NCBI RefSeq assembly: GCF_043641665.1
Contig: NC_092180.1
Span: forward strand, 13,633,891 to 13,697,890
DNA: 64,000 nt
Direction: 5' to 3'
Source: Enoplosus armatus
Lineage: Eukaryota > Chordata > Actinopteri > Centrarchiformes > Enoplosidae
Made by a program: the position numbers and the translations under genes. Below, piece by piece: positions 34,851 through 48,480 of the stretch (position 1 is the first letter of the stretch; each line of letters begins with the position of its first letter). The notes beneath the pieces were generated by a model. The model was not told where the DNA came from. It did not search any database and worked only from the letters and a program-made list of their open reading frames with translations.

Positions 34851-35617
34851 AGGGTTTGTTGTAAGGTTGTAATATTGACACCATCCACCCACCCCTACAC
34901 CTGTGGTACTGCGCTTAAGATGATTTAAGTTTCACACTCAAATATATTTCTATACATTTGATTATTTTACATCTGCGATTCCCAAGAAGCACGGAGGTAA
35001 GGTTTACTGTGGCCGAGTCCTCCCCTTCATCACTTCTGACCTTTCTATGGTGTGCACCACTCTGGAAAGTTAGCAACCATTTTCACATCTTGCTACTAAC
35101 ATTAGACAAACAGACAGATGAATAAATAATCATAGTTGACCTCGCACAACCAGGGACAGCGGCCTAACACCTCCACTGGCAATGGTTCACCAAAATGCCA
35201 CTCTCCTGCCATTACAGAAGAAAGGAAAAAAAGAAAAAACGACAGGAAGAGGGGATGAGAACCCACAAGAGGTGGACAGTGACAAATGGTGTGGAAAAAA
35301 CAACACAGGCAGCCATCTGAAGGGAAGACAAGAGTAATACTCACAAATAATTAACTGGGTAAATATTGGAGAGCAGACTGACTAATTACTTCACACGTCT
35401 CACTGCGCTCTCATTATTGTTGCTGTCGCAGTTAACCCTTTCCCACAAGGCGTGGCTGTGCAATGAGCTAGACTCTTTACAGGAGAGTGGATGAATCACT
35501 TACTTCTCAGTATTTTTTATTTATTCATGCAGTTGGAAGACAGACGAGAACACACATGAGACATTTCTAGGAGGATTTAAGCAAAGGCTAGTCGAAAGTA
35601 TCATAAGAGAAAATGTT
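34851..35617. other. Unique non-coding sequence
   Basis: An A-rich/GA-rich patch lies at 35216-35240. The 80-codon minus-strand frame at 35102 is chance. Confidence 0.5.
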
Positions 35618-36789
35618 TTAAAGGGCCATACTGGTGGTTTTGTTTGTTTTAGCTTAGTAACTACAAATTATGTAAAGGTTACATTACTGCTAATCATTTA
35701 TCTTCAAACCATTTAAGTCCAAAACACACCATGCTATCACCAAACAAAAGAAGATGTCAAAAAGCTATAGCTGGGATGCCCCATCGTCGAGCCATGACAT
35801 TTTGCCCGTGAACGTCTAGTGCTTATGGGAAATGGTGTTTGTTAAAGCTGCTAAAAAACACAACGACTAAACTATGATTTTGGATCCTTGTCAAAAAACT
35901 ACCATCCTTATCTAAACATACGAAGCGAGCCTACTGTTCTGTCCCAAGCCTGACTTTTAGTTTTTAGCGTGGTTAGAAATGTCAGTGATTTCTTACTTCT
36001 GGAAAAGAACCTGCAGGTTTCACTTTGGATCTCTATAGACTATAAATTTTTAATTCAAACTGGTTATCACAGTTCCCACATTCAAACAAAAGTTCGGATA
36101 TAGAATAAACAACAAGGATGGCAGAGCATCCGGAGTCGGGCTAATGGCGTCATCGTCTCAGTGACTAGTGGACCTGAGTAAGAACATTTCCTTTTATAAT
36201 ATACAGTGTATACAGTGATAGCGGTAAGAGTAACAGTATCTGAACAGCCAGCCACAGATTTTCTGATCAGCTAGCTCATCACCTGTAATTCTTAAAAGCC
36301 TCTGAACCAAAATGCACCTTAGTCTTTGAGCGACCCCTGCTTCTCTCACTTGCCTCAGACAGTGGTCAACACGGGCTGTCTTGAGTCCAGTGTTTTATTT
36401 ATTGAGGAAGTAACTGTTTGAGTGTTGGGCCTGATGAAAGAGCAAGAGCTCTCTAACATGCACAAAACAACGTGCACCTATATGTAGGGTCGAGTGTGAA
36501 TAATGAGAGAGTATGTTTTGCCATAACTCGGTGAAACAATAACAGTTTGGAATATACTAAGTTCACGGATGGACAGCGAGAGAAGTAGATTATACTGCAG
36601 AAGTGGTTTGAGAAGTTTTTCCACCATGAAAACTGGTCACTATGGGAATTCATGGTAACTGATGTCAATTCTACAGCCGCAGTACTCTGTGAAGGTCAAA
36701 ACTGCAGACTTTTTACAGCCACTTTCTAAGCATACATGGGGGCATGTTTGACACTCAAAAGATAGATCTTGGGTTGAGCATTGCTTTAA
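35618..36789. mobile_element. Probable long non-autonomous repeat of about 1.2 kb
   Basis: The segment starts TTAAAGGGCCATACTGGTGG and ends GGGTTGAGCATTGCTTTAAG; both outer ends read TTAAAG inwards, a minimal inverted terminus. Interior phrases (GTCTAGTGCTTATGGGAAAT, GCTAAAAAACACAACGACTA, GGTCAAAACTGCAGACTTTT) feel familiar as a dispersed percomorph repeat, but only one copy is in this window, so the call rests on memory and on the ends. It encodes no transposase. Confidence 0.5.
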
Positions 36790-37154
36790 GAGGGTGTTGA
36801 TATGAGCTCTTTGTACCTCAGTGCTAGTTCATCTTACATTGGAGCTCCAACCGACAGTCCTCAGGTAAACTGGTGAATCTGCTCACACAAGGACGTTTCT
36901 CCAATAATCTGCAAGGCGGTGGTTAATGACAGCAGCTGTGAGGCAGGCATGCACCACTTCCAAGCTGATTTAAGTTTAACGAGCCACTCCAGAGTGCTAT
37001 TGATTCAAATCTATATTTGACAGGATACACTGTGAGCATATATTAAATGGATAAGAACACCTCTTGGACACTCAGAGAGCATTGTCAAATGGAAGAGAAG
37101 GCATTAAATAAAGATAGGGTGTATTTTGTTGAGTGATCAGAGTTATCCAGTGTG

Positions 37155-37156
<2 letters not shown>
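36790..37156. other. Unique non-coding sequence
   Basis: Nothing recognised. Confidence 0.45.

Positions 37157-37220
<64 letters not shown>
37157..37220. repeat. TG microsatellite, 64 bases uninterrupted
   Basis: A perfect GT array of 32 units, the same length as the one at 27361-27424. The Cys/Val frame over it is an artefact. Confidence 0.95.
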
Positions 37221-37223
<3 letters not shown>

Positions 37224-39555
37224 CATGAGGCTCCACATTTTACCTTGTTTTTGACATTTTCTTTTCAAAGAAGAAATACATTTAATACGCATTATAATTC
37301 TCTTCTCCCTAAAACCTGCTGGCAGCGTGATTTAAAAGGATTTAGAATGTGTTTTTATTTTAATTATATTCACTATTAAAGAGAGTGATGAGATTTATAA
37401 TGACTACATTTACAGCCTGCATGTTTCTTTTTAACTGGTTTACAGAAACAGGTCTCAGAGATAAATGTAATTTTGCAAAACAGAGAATTAGCATCTCACT
37501 AGACGTTTTGATTCAGAAATTACCTGGTAAGGTGGGAGAGGCTAAACTTATCATGGATCATGTGAGTTGTGGGTTACAATAACACTACGAACCAGGTGTT
37601 ACCACTTTACATCGACTGCCAAGCTGTTGAAGGACCAGGTTCTCCAAAGGTGACAGACTGGAAGACTGTATATTTTCAGCATAAAACCAAAGCGCAAAAA
37701 TGTTGATTTACTGGCCTGAACAACCTCTCAACTCTTATCTGCCTGTCTGTGTCAGCAGTATACACAGTGTACTATACTGTAGATAATAGTGAAATCATAT
37801 ACATGGCTAATGTTATCTTTTTTCAGTGATAGAACATTAATTCAACCTTATCTGACCCATTTATGGATGCTGACAGTATTCATTTTTATTCAATAAATAT
37901 GTTTTTAAACACAAATAGTGCATCCATTCAGTCATTATAATAGTTTATACTCTTTATTATATAATTAGTTGTTGAATTAGATTTTCTTCTTAAATTTGGC
38001 TCACATCCAAAGGAAGAAATGAGTTCAAACAGCACAACAGCCACTTCAGCTAACCGCTGTTTAATGGAGGGTGCTTTGCTCAAATGTGGATCTTTTGTTC
38101 TGTACTGTATATTGTTTAAATAGCTATTACTTTGGGGGGAGTAACAATGTCCCAATAATGTTATTGCAACTGAGTTAAAAAGTAATAGAAAATAATTGTT
38201 TTTAATTTCTTCTTGAAGACCGAAATTCGAGTAAAAGAAAACACATATTGATGGCTTTTCATGCAGTTATCAATCTTCTCAAAGTCTTGAGGAGAATTTC
38301 TAGAGCCTGCAACATGCGAGCAGAAAGGATAAGAAATACTGTACCAGATTGAAGGTCAGTAATGATGAACCGTATTTCAGTCCTGACAGTTCTGGCATTA
38401 GGAATTAACTCTAAATTGCACATATATCAAAGTTTGAATGAACTCTTACACGTTAGTAATCATTTAGTTTCCAAGCTTGGTGCGAGATACTAAGCAGCTG
38501 ACTGAAGAGTTTTCTGTTTGTTTGTTTTTTCAAAAGATGTACATTCATCGTTTACATAAGAACATCACAAACATTCAAAAGAGACCTTACATAATGACTT
38601 GAATCATATTATATAAGAAATACCCGGGTGGGTAAAGGCAATGAGTCAATAAGCAAACTCCCTCTGTAGCATTGCACAAGTAAAAGAAACACTATGGTAC
38701 CTTTTTATTGTAAATATGGTGTCAGAGTCGATGAGGTGTGTGATTGTTAGTTTCATGTCTGCAAGGATGTAGTAGCCTACAGGAAATACTGTCAGCATAT
38801 ATGGAGGTCAACATGAATTCATACTGTAAATTGGCCAATAGAGTTTCTTCATTTGCTTTCATTCTTTCTCGCACTTTCTCTACCATACAAACATGGAGAT
38901 GTTGTTCATTAGCACAGTTCAAAAAAGGATTAGTTGTGTTTTGGGACTTAATTCTTTAGATATTAAAATTATTTTCTCTAACAGCATACAAAAACACAAA
39001 ACTATATATTTTTATGAAGTAAATCAGTTTAGCTCAACCTCTTACTCTCAAACTGGGTGGGTCCTTGTCCTCTTAATGAAAGTGGTGTTTGAGAAACAGC
39101 TCCATCATATCAAGCTTCAAAAAGAGGACTATTTATATTTTTTTCTGCTTTACTGTTGACAAGGAAAGATTTAGTGTAATTAGTAGAAGCTATAAGTAGC
39201 ACTAATTTTAAGAAGCACTTAGAGAAATTGCACATATGGGTCAATATTGTAAGGACTACAAAACACATCCACTGAACAGTACCTGAATCATAACCCGAGT
39301 AAAACAAGAGAAACTCGCAACCTGCTGCATTTCTGTGAGCGCCGTGATCTCCATGACTGAGCGAGGCAGCATAGGGTTTGAGACGAGAGCGGAAGCATGG
39401 TGATTTTCTGTTCTGTATCTTCGCTTTTATGATCCTTTTTTTTCTCCTTCATGGTAAACTGTGTGAAATGCAATTAAAAATGCCTGCTTGATTATATGCA
39501 TTTTTGAAGTGAGGATAACAAATGTTTTCAAAAATCCACGATGAGTTGGAATCTG
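37221..39555. other. Unique AT-rich non-coding sequence
   Basis: No repeat family or coding frame recognised; several 60-90-codon AT-rich frames conflict across strands. Confidence 0.55.
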
Positions 39556-40320
39556 TTTTCCCCGCCAACCCAACTGACAGCTTCCTAATGCTGCCACATT
39601 AAAGTGGTTTTCCAGCGCGTGTGATGCAGCTTTAACTAGGTCCCGAGGGCATTGTTAGTTATCATTGCCTACTGCTGGAGTGAGCCCCGGTGAAAGCAAT
39701 TTTAGCTTTCCTCCCAATCAGTGGTGCAACATGAGAGATGGCCAACGAGAACAAACGGCCCGGCTCACCACTTCCCACCGCCGATCTTATCTGAAATGCT
39801 GCTCCTGTCCCGAAAGGGCCTACTAACGCAACAACCCACCCCCTCCCTTAAAAGACATGAGATGATTGGCCCCAGGCCTTCCCAATTCATGCAGATATCC
39901 GTAAATTAGACTCATAGAGACAGACCAAAACGTCCTCTGAGGGTATTAGACATGAGCACTTATGCCGCAGAACATGTGAGAGGCTTTCCGGGAGTGCAGA
40001 GGGTATGATCAAAATACATGAAAAGGCCATCATGAAGTCCCACCACAGCTGAGGGTTTACATGTTTCTATTTTGGCCTGTTGTGCATGTTCTGCTATGGC
40101 ATAAATACACTCACACCTACAGGCAAGGTAAATTCAAATCAAAAAAATAATGATTTTTCCACCTGCCACCTGTGATGTATTTATTTCTTGCAATGGGAAA
40201 AATGTTTTCCAGGAAGACAGCACCGCCGTTAGCATGGCGTAAGTGATTTAAAGAGCACAAGTGATGTTTTAAAACTTGTGTTTATGAGGTCCTGAAAAGA
40301 TGTGTTTTGAGATGGATGGC
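39556..40320. other. Candidate conserved non-coding island
   Basis: Mixed-composition sequence at 39560-39960 with CAATTTTAGCTTTCCTCCCA, GAACAAACGGCCCGGCTCAC and GACATGAGATGATTGGCCCC. No coding frame longer than 62 codons. The right part (40000-40320) is more AT-rich. The call is by texture only. Confidence 0.35.
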
Positions 40321-42119
40321 CTCAGTGATTCCTCATAATCATTACGTTCGTGGCGATTGACTCTGCTAATGCTAATGCTAATGTAACAAAACAGCTGACG
40401 AAGACAGCTGAGAGTTTTTAAAGCTGGTGTTTTAAAACAGTCCATGTGCATACCATACATGTGTTGTATCTGTTTTGGCCGTGAGTGAGTGAGGGCCACG
40501 TCACAGTCAAAACAACCAATTTCTCTGGTTCTCTGAACTGAATCCAAATGTGAAGGAATCAATTAATCTTAGTGAGGACAGTCCGTTATGTGTTTTATCC
40601 ACCAGCAGGCAGGCAGGCAGCAAACAGACTATCGCTGATGTCCTTAACACCACTACAACGCACATACATTTACCTTTATATGTTACAACCCTTTTACTTT
40701 ACATGTACAGACAAACCCTACCATACATGTTTAGATGGAAGTCCAAGCAGCCACTCGCATTAACATTGCGTGGTAATGAAGTGGTAGGCAAGTTCCTGTG
40801 GGTTGGTGCTGTCAAGTGCTGGTGGCAGACACGTCTTGGACGTCAGAGCTTCCCGTTGAGAGTTGAACCTTCATGATGCAAGAAGCAACAAAATTAATAT
40901 TATCGTTTTCATTTGACCATGTTTGGTTGTTACTGGTCAGGTTTTATCTCCTTAAAAAGCAAAGCTCATAAATGTTGTTCATTGTTTTAAGATTTTTATT
41001 CTTCTCTAGCATTGACAATATCCGACACTCCAATAACACAGTGATTTATATACATATGAAGAAGAAAAAGGACAAAAAAGGGGGGGGAGGCTGAATTGGA
41101 TTTTTTAATAAGGGGAAACTGTATGCAGTTTTCTCATTAAATAAACAAGTGAAGTAAATATTAGAGAGGGAAAAGGGTCACTAAAATGGGATTATATTGG
41201 CTCCTCTTGAATTGAGTTGGTTCCCACCAGCAGTTGAAGCAAAATGAAGTGTTGACTGTGAAATACGAACTGTCTCAAACAAGGTTCAAGTCCCTGCAAG
41301 TTACTTTTCATACCACAGTGACATGAACAGAAACAAATGGCTGTCTGGATGGTAATGTAATGTAAGATATGGAAATGAGCTACAACATAAAAACACCAAA
41401 ACAAAAACACATCTTTAATCTAATAATCTGTACTCTGCACATGTTGACAATGATATAAATAAAACCAGTTTGGTGCCTTCATGGTGAATAAAGCTCTAAT
41501 TACTTCTCCCTCACCCGCGAAAGCTGTATAGGCCTTGTAAAGCTCCTTCTCCTCTCCTTCATTCCTCTACTTCCTCTTTCCAGAGTGCCGGTGATTTCGC
41601 TAATATCAGATGTCAGATAGCCCAGGTGGAGGAAAAAGAGAGTGGTCTTAGAGACAGGCTGAGTTATGTGGCTGTCTGAGGTCTTATTACCAGTGCACTG
41701 CCTACAGGCAGCTTACCCATTAGGGAATACATTGAGCATCGCTCATACATTAACTCAACTTAAACAGCTGATCAATACTGGATATTTGGTGAGTTCTCCC
41801 AAATAGGAATCACTCCATGACACTTACCATGTGATACATCCTGCTGCTCCTCCCATAGACATTGTTTTTCACCAGTAACCTCTTCTGACAAGGTCACTGC
41901 AGTGCTGCAGCTGCCAGCCGTGTACTTTTTGTTTTATTTTGAGGCAACCAGTTAACGCCACTTTAATAGCTGTTGGTTGTCTGTATATATTACTTTTATA
42001 TTTTATGCATCAGAAAATAATAATTTCTTGGCACAGTGGGTCACAAATGAGTCTGTGGAGGTTGATGATTAAGATAAAAACACATTGTGGTGTATAGAGG
42101 TAAGTGACCTGCCGCTCTG
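40321..42119. other. Unique non-coding sequence
   Basis: A GCTAAT triplicate at about 40365-40381 and a GGCA array (GGCAGGCAGGCAGGCAG) near 40607 are small tandem repeats. An eight-base G-run lies at 41080-41087. No gene; the 108-codon frame at 40550 is not protein-like. Confidence 0.5.
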
Positions 42120-42420
42120 CTCAGATAAGACTCCAATTAATCCAGGCTGAATTGCAGTAATGTAAAATAAAGATAATTACTAAATCACCAGGCTACATTG
42201 CTTTGATAGTTTTTTGTTACTCAATGTTATTGCTGCAAGGAATAAGAAATTAAATGGATTATATCACAGCATTTTCAGATGGATTACAACTGCTTTTAAA
42301 TAACGGCAAGAGCAATTTCATCAGCCCTGCAATTCGAGAAGCCACTGACAGGCACTGCATGATTCAAATTGAACTTGCTCTCATCATTTTAATAAAGCGC
42401 TTCAGTCTTCACCCCCAGCA
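42120..42420. other. Candidate conserved non-coding island
   Basis: Complex sequence with GACTCCAATTAATCCAGGCT, GTAAAATAAAGATAATTACT and ATTTCATCAGCCCTGCAATT. It ends directly at the CA microsatellite. Texture-based inference. Confidence 0.35.
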
Positions 42421-42436
42421 GGCACACACAAGCACA

Positions 42437-42476
<40 letters not shown>
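42421..42476. repeat. CA microsatellite
   Basis: Interrupted CACACA at the left, then an uninterrupted array from about 42444 to 42474. Confidence 0.92.
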
Positions 42477-42478
<2 letters not shown>

Positions 42479-42840
42479 CACATGCGTACACCATACAAAT
42501 TCTGTAGGCTCTATTTAATCTAGAAACATAGACACACATTTATAAAAACCTACAGAAAGCTGCTCCTGTTTTCAAAACTTAAATCTTTTGAATGATTCCA
42601 TGAAGTGTAAGAATTTGATGTTTGGTGACAACCCAGCATTTGATTTATATTTTTTTGTGCTTCCAAAGAGTTTTAAGTGAGAGTCAACATAACTTCAGGA
42701 CAATTTGCAGACATACATCTTCAATAAACATGGCCCTATGCGGAAGGAGATGTCACAGGAATTGTGTTTTATTTGCTGTGTTTGAAGTTCAGGGTTTAAA
42801 AAACAGTAAATAGTGGACAAGTAATCAAAGGCATGTGATG
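42477..42840. other. Unique non-coding sequence
   Basis: Nothing recognised. Confidence 0.45.
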
Positions 42841-43290
42841 AGAGATTTCACGGGTGGTTATCTCCAGGTCCTTGCTGCCATTTCTGTGTGTGCCGAGAGA
42901 TTGTGGAGAACTCTGCGTGCCAAGCGCCCAGGGCTGCTGCAGTGGCTGCTCTCCTTTAAAACCATGCTGGCACAGAGCCCCCTATCGAAGCCAAGGCCTG
43001 ACTCCGTAAGCATTCATTATGGCATCCATTAGAATAAACATCTCAACCTCCCCCAAGACCAGCTCCCTCGCTTTTAAGTGCTGTTTGACAAGGCTGCATC
43101 CAAGCTGCAAAATGAGAACAGTGCCCACATTTTATTGTATTTATTTATTCATTTCTGAATTTAGACTTTTTTCAGACAGAGTTCTCCTACTGTTTTTACA
43201 TGAAGAGCTTTTAAATGTTGGTCTCCAAGTGTTCCTGTCTCTATGGAGAACTGAGAGAAGTGCCAACAAAGAGTGGAAGAGGGCCTAATT
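42841..43290. other. Candidate conserved non-coding island
   Basis: Balanced, complex sequence with CTCTCCTTTAAAACCATGCT, AAGCATTCATTATGGCATCC and TCGCTTTTAAGTGCTGTTTG, then a T-rich stretch. A GTAAGC follows GACTCC at 43006 and a TTTTTTCAG lies near 43175, but the frames between and around them are not protein-like, so splice signals are probably chance. Confidence 0.4.
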
Positions 43291-44040
43291 GCTAATCTAT
43301 AATAGTATAAAGTGCATTTGTGTCAACACTTCACGGCATTCATATAAAATATTCAATGTTTAAGCCAGTTAAATCAGCTTTGTATATAGCTCAGGAAATA
43401 TGTGAGCGCAAAACTGAAAGCTAACCCAGAAATGATTTTAAATCCAAAGGGTCCAAGTAGTCTTTGTTCTTATCTGAAGGACACATCCAGAGACTAAGTT
43501 TAATCAGGATGGGCTACAGAATGCCATTTACTTGCAATCAATACAGGCAGGCTGGTGGTAAATATTCTACAAAAACCTCATGAAAGCAGTTGCCAGTTCA
43601 GAAAAATCATACATAACGCAAAGACAAGGGATCCACTGTGTTCAATGTCTAGTATTTGGTACACTTTAAATACATAAGGTGCTCAGACTGGTAGTACAAA
43701 TCTAAAGACAGACTAAACTTCTGCATTAACACTCAGACCACAGCTCTCTTGTTTACCGCATTGATAAACACAGATGAACCTGGGATCTCGAGTTTGCATC
43801 CCAAGTTTTTTGAATTCGAAAAGAGAGGATCACAATAACAAAGTGCAGCCCTCGATGTGAGAAATGTGTCTCTTCCCAGCTGCAGCAGCTCCTCTGCCAA
43901 CAAGCCCTGTTTGGGTAGAACGACGAAAAGACAACAAAAGAGAGCGCTGAAACAAAACACCAGGCATTATCATCACTATTATTGACAATAACAACAGCAG
44001 TAATAACAACAACAAAGGGCATCCTGGGATATCAAGTCAC
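43291..44040. other. Unique non-coding sequence
   Basis: An AACAACAG/TAATAACAAC patch lies at 43986-44012, giving Leu- and Val-rich frames on the minus strand. Nothing else recognised. Confidence 0.5.
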
Positions 44041-45560
44041 ATTTGTTTCCCCATTTGCTGTATGAAACCTACTGTAATAAGGCTGCCTTTCCACTTTCAT
44101 TTGGAGTGCCAGCGTTGTCAGCGGGCCACGGACAGGAGGGTTTCATCAGCTCGCTTTTTACCCAGCCAACTTCACTCTCAACCTAACTAGGCCAACAGGC
44201 TTGACACTTTGCGTTGGAGTACCGAGTCTCACATAAATGAAATGCAGATGATTGGTAAAATGATATGATGCACAAAAGCAAGTGTCATCAGGCTGTCATG
44301 TCTGCCTTGTTCCCCCTTGGTGTGTACTGGCACGCCTTGGGCCACGTCGACTTTCCCCCCTCCCTCCACATGCAGTCCAGGGATGCTGGCCGTCTGGCTG
44401 ACTGACAGGCAGCGGGAGAGATGAGCTGGATTGGGCTGCATGTGCCCCTTAATGCAGACAGAGAAATAAAGAGAGACCCGCAGTCAACAACTCATAAGTA
44501 AATCTCTTTAAAAGTGAAAGTGAAGCAGACGCCAAGACAGTGACTATAAAACTTTAAAAAGAACATCACGGAGGTAGAGAGTCAGAGTGTGTGAAGGCGA
44601 CACAGAGAGAAAATAGATAAAGAATGAGTGGGTTACAGATTATGACACTATTTTCCCTCCTCCTGCCCCTCAGGCCACTGTCTGAGTTTCAGATTAGGTC
44701 ACTCAGATGTTTACATTTTAGGGATTTAAAGCTATTAGCAGTGTGTGAGTCTGAGGGGCTCATTTCTGCCTTGATGCTGATGCAGTAGCTATCACATGTG
44801 CCCCGCGCCATTTATAAATAAATGTAATTTTCTAATTTAGTAAACAACTCTGCGGTGCTGAAGGATAGGCGTCATATTAGATCAAAGGTACTCTTCTTCT
44901 GCCTCGTTTGGATATTCTTAACAATGGCACTAGTTCATTTGAATACAAGCTGATTTCAGTCAGACTAAATCTGATGAAATACTTACTGTTCATTGTGCTC
45001 TGTCTGTGGATATACAGTTGTTTTTTTGTTTATATGGATGTTTATTTGATTCCTCTTATCCCTGAAATTATTTTCAGATAACAATTGAGTAAAACAACCT
45101 CTCCGCACCCCCTGATGACTAGTTATGTGCTCCTCTATTATTCTCCTCAACAAACAATAGGGGGAGCAGTGAGGAAAAAACAGACTGGTGGTGTTTCTTG
45201 GAAATTAAGCAAATTGGATCATTTGCTGCTTGGATGCCGTAGAATGATGTTCCTCCTCTTCAAATTTACAAGTAAAGTGCCTAATAATGCCAAGCAATTA
45301 GCCACTACACAACAGGGACTGGAGTGATTGCTAATGTGGATTAGGCTGCATTATCCAGCCGGTGGAAGGAGAGGGGTCGACACTGAAAGGTGGTGTTATA
45401 CGAGCACCAAGGACAATGTCTTAAATGCCACACTTCAGTGGCGAGAAGGGATTTGTCTCTAATTAATTTCCAAAGATTTCTGTTGTCCATGTTTCTGAAG
45501 GCCAGCCTGGTGGGAACTCGACAGTGGAGTGCCCTCCAGTAGTTAAAGCCCTGAACAAAT
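44041..45560. other. Several candidate non-coding islands in a row
   Basis: Island-like texture at 44080-44240, 44640-44900 and 45090-45360 (for example CGCGCCATTTATAAATAAAT and AGTGCCTAATAATGCCAAGC), separated by GA-rich and neutral sequence. No coding frame over 80 codons. Inferred regulatory, not tested. Confidence 0.35.
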
Positions 45561-48480
45561 GTTCAACATCATTAAAAATATCAAGTATCTCTTGCTTCCT
45601 CCTCTCTCCCACTACATTACAACACTTCACTGTTGCAGTTAAAAGTTTCAGAGTTACAGTGTGAAGACAGCAGTCATTGTATTGGCTATGCTTGAATATT
45701 TTTCAGGTAAGTCAAATACATTGATTTTTCCATTTTGATCATCTGTTTATGAATGTAACAGTTACTAGACACTTTGTTTATTTAATTGGCACAATAGGAC
45801 CAACTTTAAGACATTTTGAGGAACTGTCTTTAGCATTTTCTCTCTGTTTCCTAAACTTTGCACCACAGCTGTGCTATTCTTTCAGCAGAGAAATAACTGC
45901 AGGGCAGTTTATCTGAGCTCTGCCATCTGACGAAAGGGTTTAGTGGCGACGAGGGATGTAGTTCTGGATGACAGATTTTAATTACAGGAACACAGGCTAG
46001 TGACACTCGAATGACCAGTCGCGGCTTACCATCAGCCAATCACTGCTGATAACCAGATGATGAGCACAGAGCGACCAATTAGCTGTGAAAGGGCAGCAGT
46101 GCCACATCAGCTATAGTACTGCTATGCAGCATGATCTTCATTGTAGGTGGAAATCTCAGAAGACAGACCTCAGAAGTCGTGTCAAAGTGGCTAAATGTGC
46201 GGACCTGTTAACAGGCCGGCGTATCTTTAAGGCCAACGTAGCAGGTCTTAAACATGTTGTGCAGCCATGTTGTGGTGTCCTGGGAGTGTGTACTCATTTT
46301 CTCATGTGAAGAATCAACTTTCTCCTTGCTTCTGCATCAAGATTTGTCTTTCTGTAATTCTTTGTAAAAGTTTGTTGGGAGAAATAGTAGAGCATGACAC
46401 TAAATGTCTCTTTGTGTAATGATATTGTCATTATTACACTTATTTAGGGAAAAAAAATGTGTGCTAGTTTGTGGTGATTTCACAGTGAGCACAACATACA
46501 CACATAGTAATAATAAAGAAAATGATAAAGCTAGATTTTGATTCACCTACAATAATGTAGGAACCGACTTAGTTGATAATGTACTCTAGTTTTGCAAATT
46601 ATTTTCTATGACTTTATTTTAATGATCAGTTGGGACCTGTTTAACATTAAAATATAGTCAATTGAAGGCTGTTGAAACAGATTATTTGTAACCCAGAAGA
46701 GAACCCAAATGTATCCCATTCTTTCACCTACACACCCACACGTCTTTTCACCATATAAATGTTACTGTGTTACTATGTAATTTATAATAATGTTATGACA
46801 AATTGTTTAAAAATATCCATATTTCCCATATTTTCTGTGTTTGTAAAACAAAAGGGAGAGTTAAGACGCAATCTGTTTTCATAGAAACAACACATTACTT
46901 GTCTGCTATGAACACACGTCATTGTGAGTAAAAAATTGTTTACTGCAAAGTACACAGCAACTTTCCACTGCTGGCTTCGGTGCTTGGTCGCTCATGAGTG
47001 TAGTTGTTGTAGCTGAGTGTAGTTAGTATCGTTAACTGCGATCATATTTGCTTTAGATCAGTGGCTGCTCCAGCACTGAAGCCATGCAGGGCTGTGAGTG
47101 TGTGATGCTAAGGCCAACAGCCGCACACAGCAGAGGCCTTTCCTGCTGTACACAGAGCGTAGAGTAGAACCTGAGCAGCTACATTCTCGTTATTCTGTAG
47201 TCGCAGCCTGCTGGTCTGTAGATACATAGGCATTTGCGCGAGTGGCTGGGAGTAGTGCAGTGTGAATGGTAACACCCAGGACAAATTACATGGCGAGAGA
47301 AGAGGGGCCTCTCCCCCGCTGAGCCATGGTGGCATCACAGGGGCGGAAAATGACAATTCCTTGAAAAGGTCATACAAGACGCCTGCACTGTGATACGAGC
47401 TTACAGCCAATCTGACAATCTTAATTCAAATCATGACATTCCCCCAAAAAGTAGAACGTTTTCATGTCCCCATGTCAGAACAGCAGTCTGACCTTTAGCA
47501 TATAAGAACTTCACTGAGTTTTAACAAATGCTAATCAGAGCCCTTCATTAACAGGTCTGTCACACGTTCCACGGACCGCCCCATTCGCAATTTATGCATT
47601 TCACACTGGAATTCAAAAGAGTAATAGGATTTCTGTTATATTCTATTAACACACCTATATTTTCTATGAATTGAGCCATGTAAAATGGCATAATGGATTT
47701 CAATAGGACAAAGTGGTCATGATGAAAAGAGAAATGCCTTTTGTCAGATTCTGTAGCATTTAATATTGTGTGTTTTAAATAAGTAATCTCACATTATTCA
47801 CACCAGTATTCCTGTTATTTTCCCCACTTCAGGTTTTTTTTTTCTGCTAAACTGAAAGGAAGTATTTGACAATGAATTTCATGCTTCAACCAGCCCCCTA
47901 CCCGCATGGCCAGTGTCCCCCCACACCTTAATACCACTGCAGATGAAATGTCATGGAATATTCACCTGCAGACGCTATGTCTTTTCATAGGCTCTGTTTT
48001 TTATACTTGCCGGGGGGGGGTTTATTTTAGTAATCCAAGTCAGATTATATCAAGGTTTATAAACATACATTCATAAGCATATTAGGCCACACATAAATTC
48101 ACACTACTAAACAATAGAATATCCAGGACATACCACGATATTTACCATTCAATTCACATCTCATTTCTCACATCTGATGTTTAAGTTGGTTTTGCAAAGA
48201 AGCACATTAAGGGTTGTTCCTTTTATGAGCCTGCTTTGACAGATACCAAAGCTTAAATCACCCTTCTTGGGCCTACCATTACTGGCCATTGTTAAGTGAT
48301 CCCCTCCAAAGGGGTTTGGTTCAGCTGAAGGGATGAAATTACAGTACATCTGAATAATGGTCCATGAAGTACCAGTCAATAGTAGATTACCAGCATGTGA
48401 CAGCTGAATTTGCCCAAAGATGTGGACAGGCAATTCTGTCAGAAATCTTGTGATGATCTTGTCTTCATTTGGATAAAGGA
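45561..48480. other. Unique AT-rich non-coding sequence
   Basis: No repeat family or gene recognised over almost 3 kb. Small runs of T (47835) and G (48012-48020) only. The 100-codon minus-strand frame at 47108-47410 is not protein-like. Confidence 0.55.

Noticed and set aside
37152..37379. 75-codon frame starting with a Cys/Val run
   Set aside because: Artefact of the 64-base GT array.
43006..43183. GTAAGC donor-like and TTTTTTCAG acceptor-like signals
   Set aside because: No coding frame on either side that they would join; such short signals are frequent by chance.
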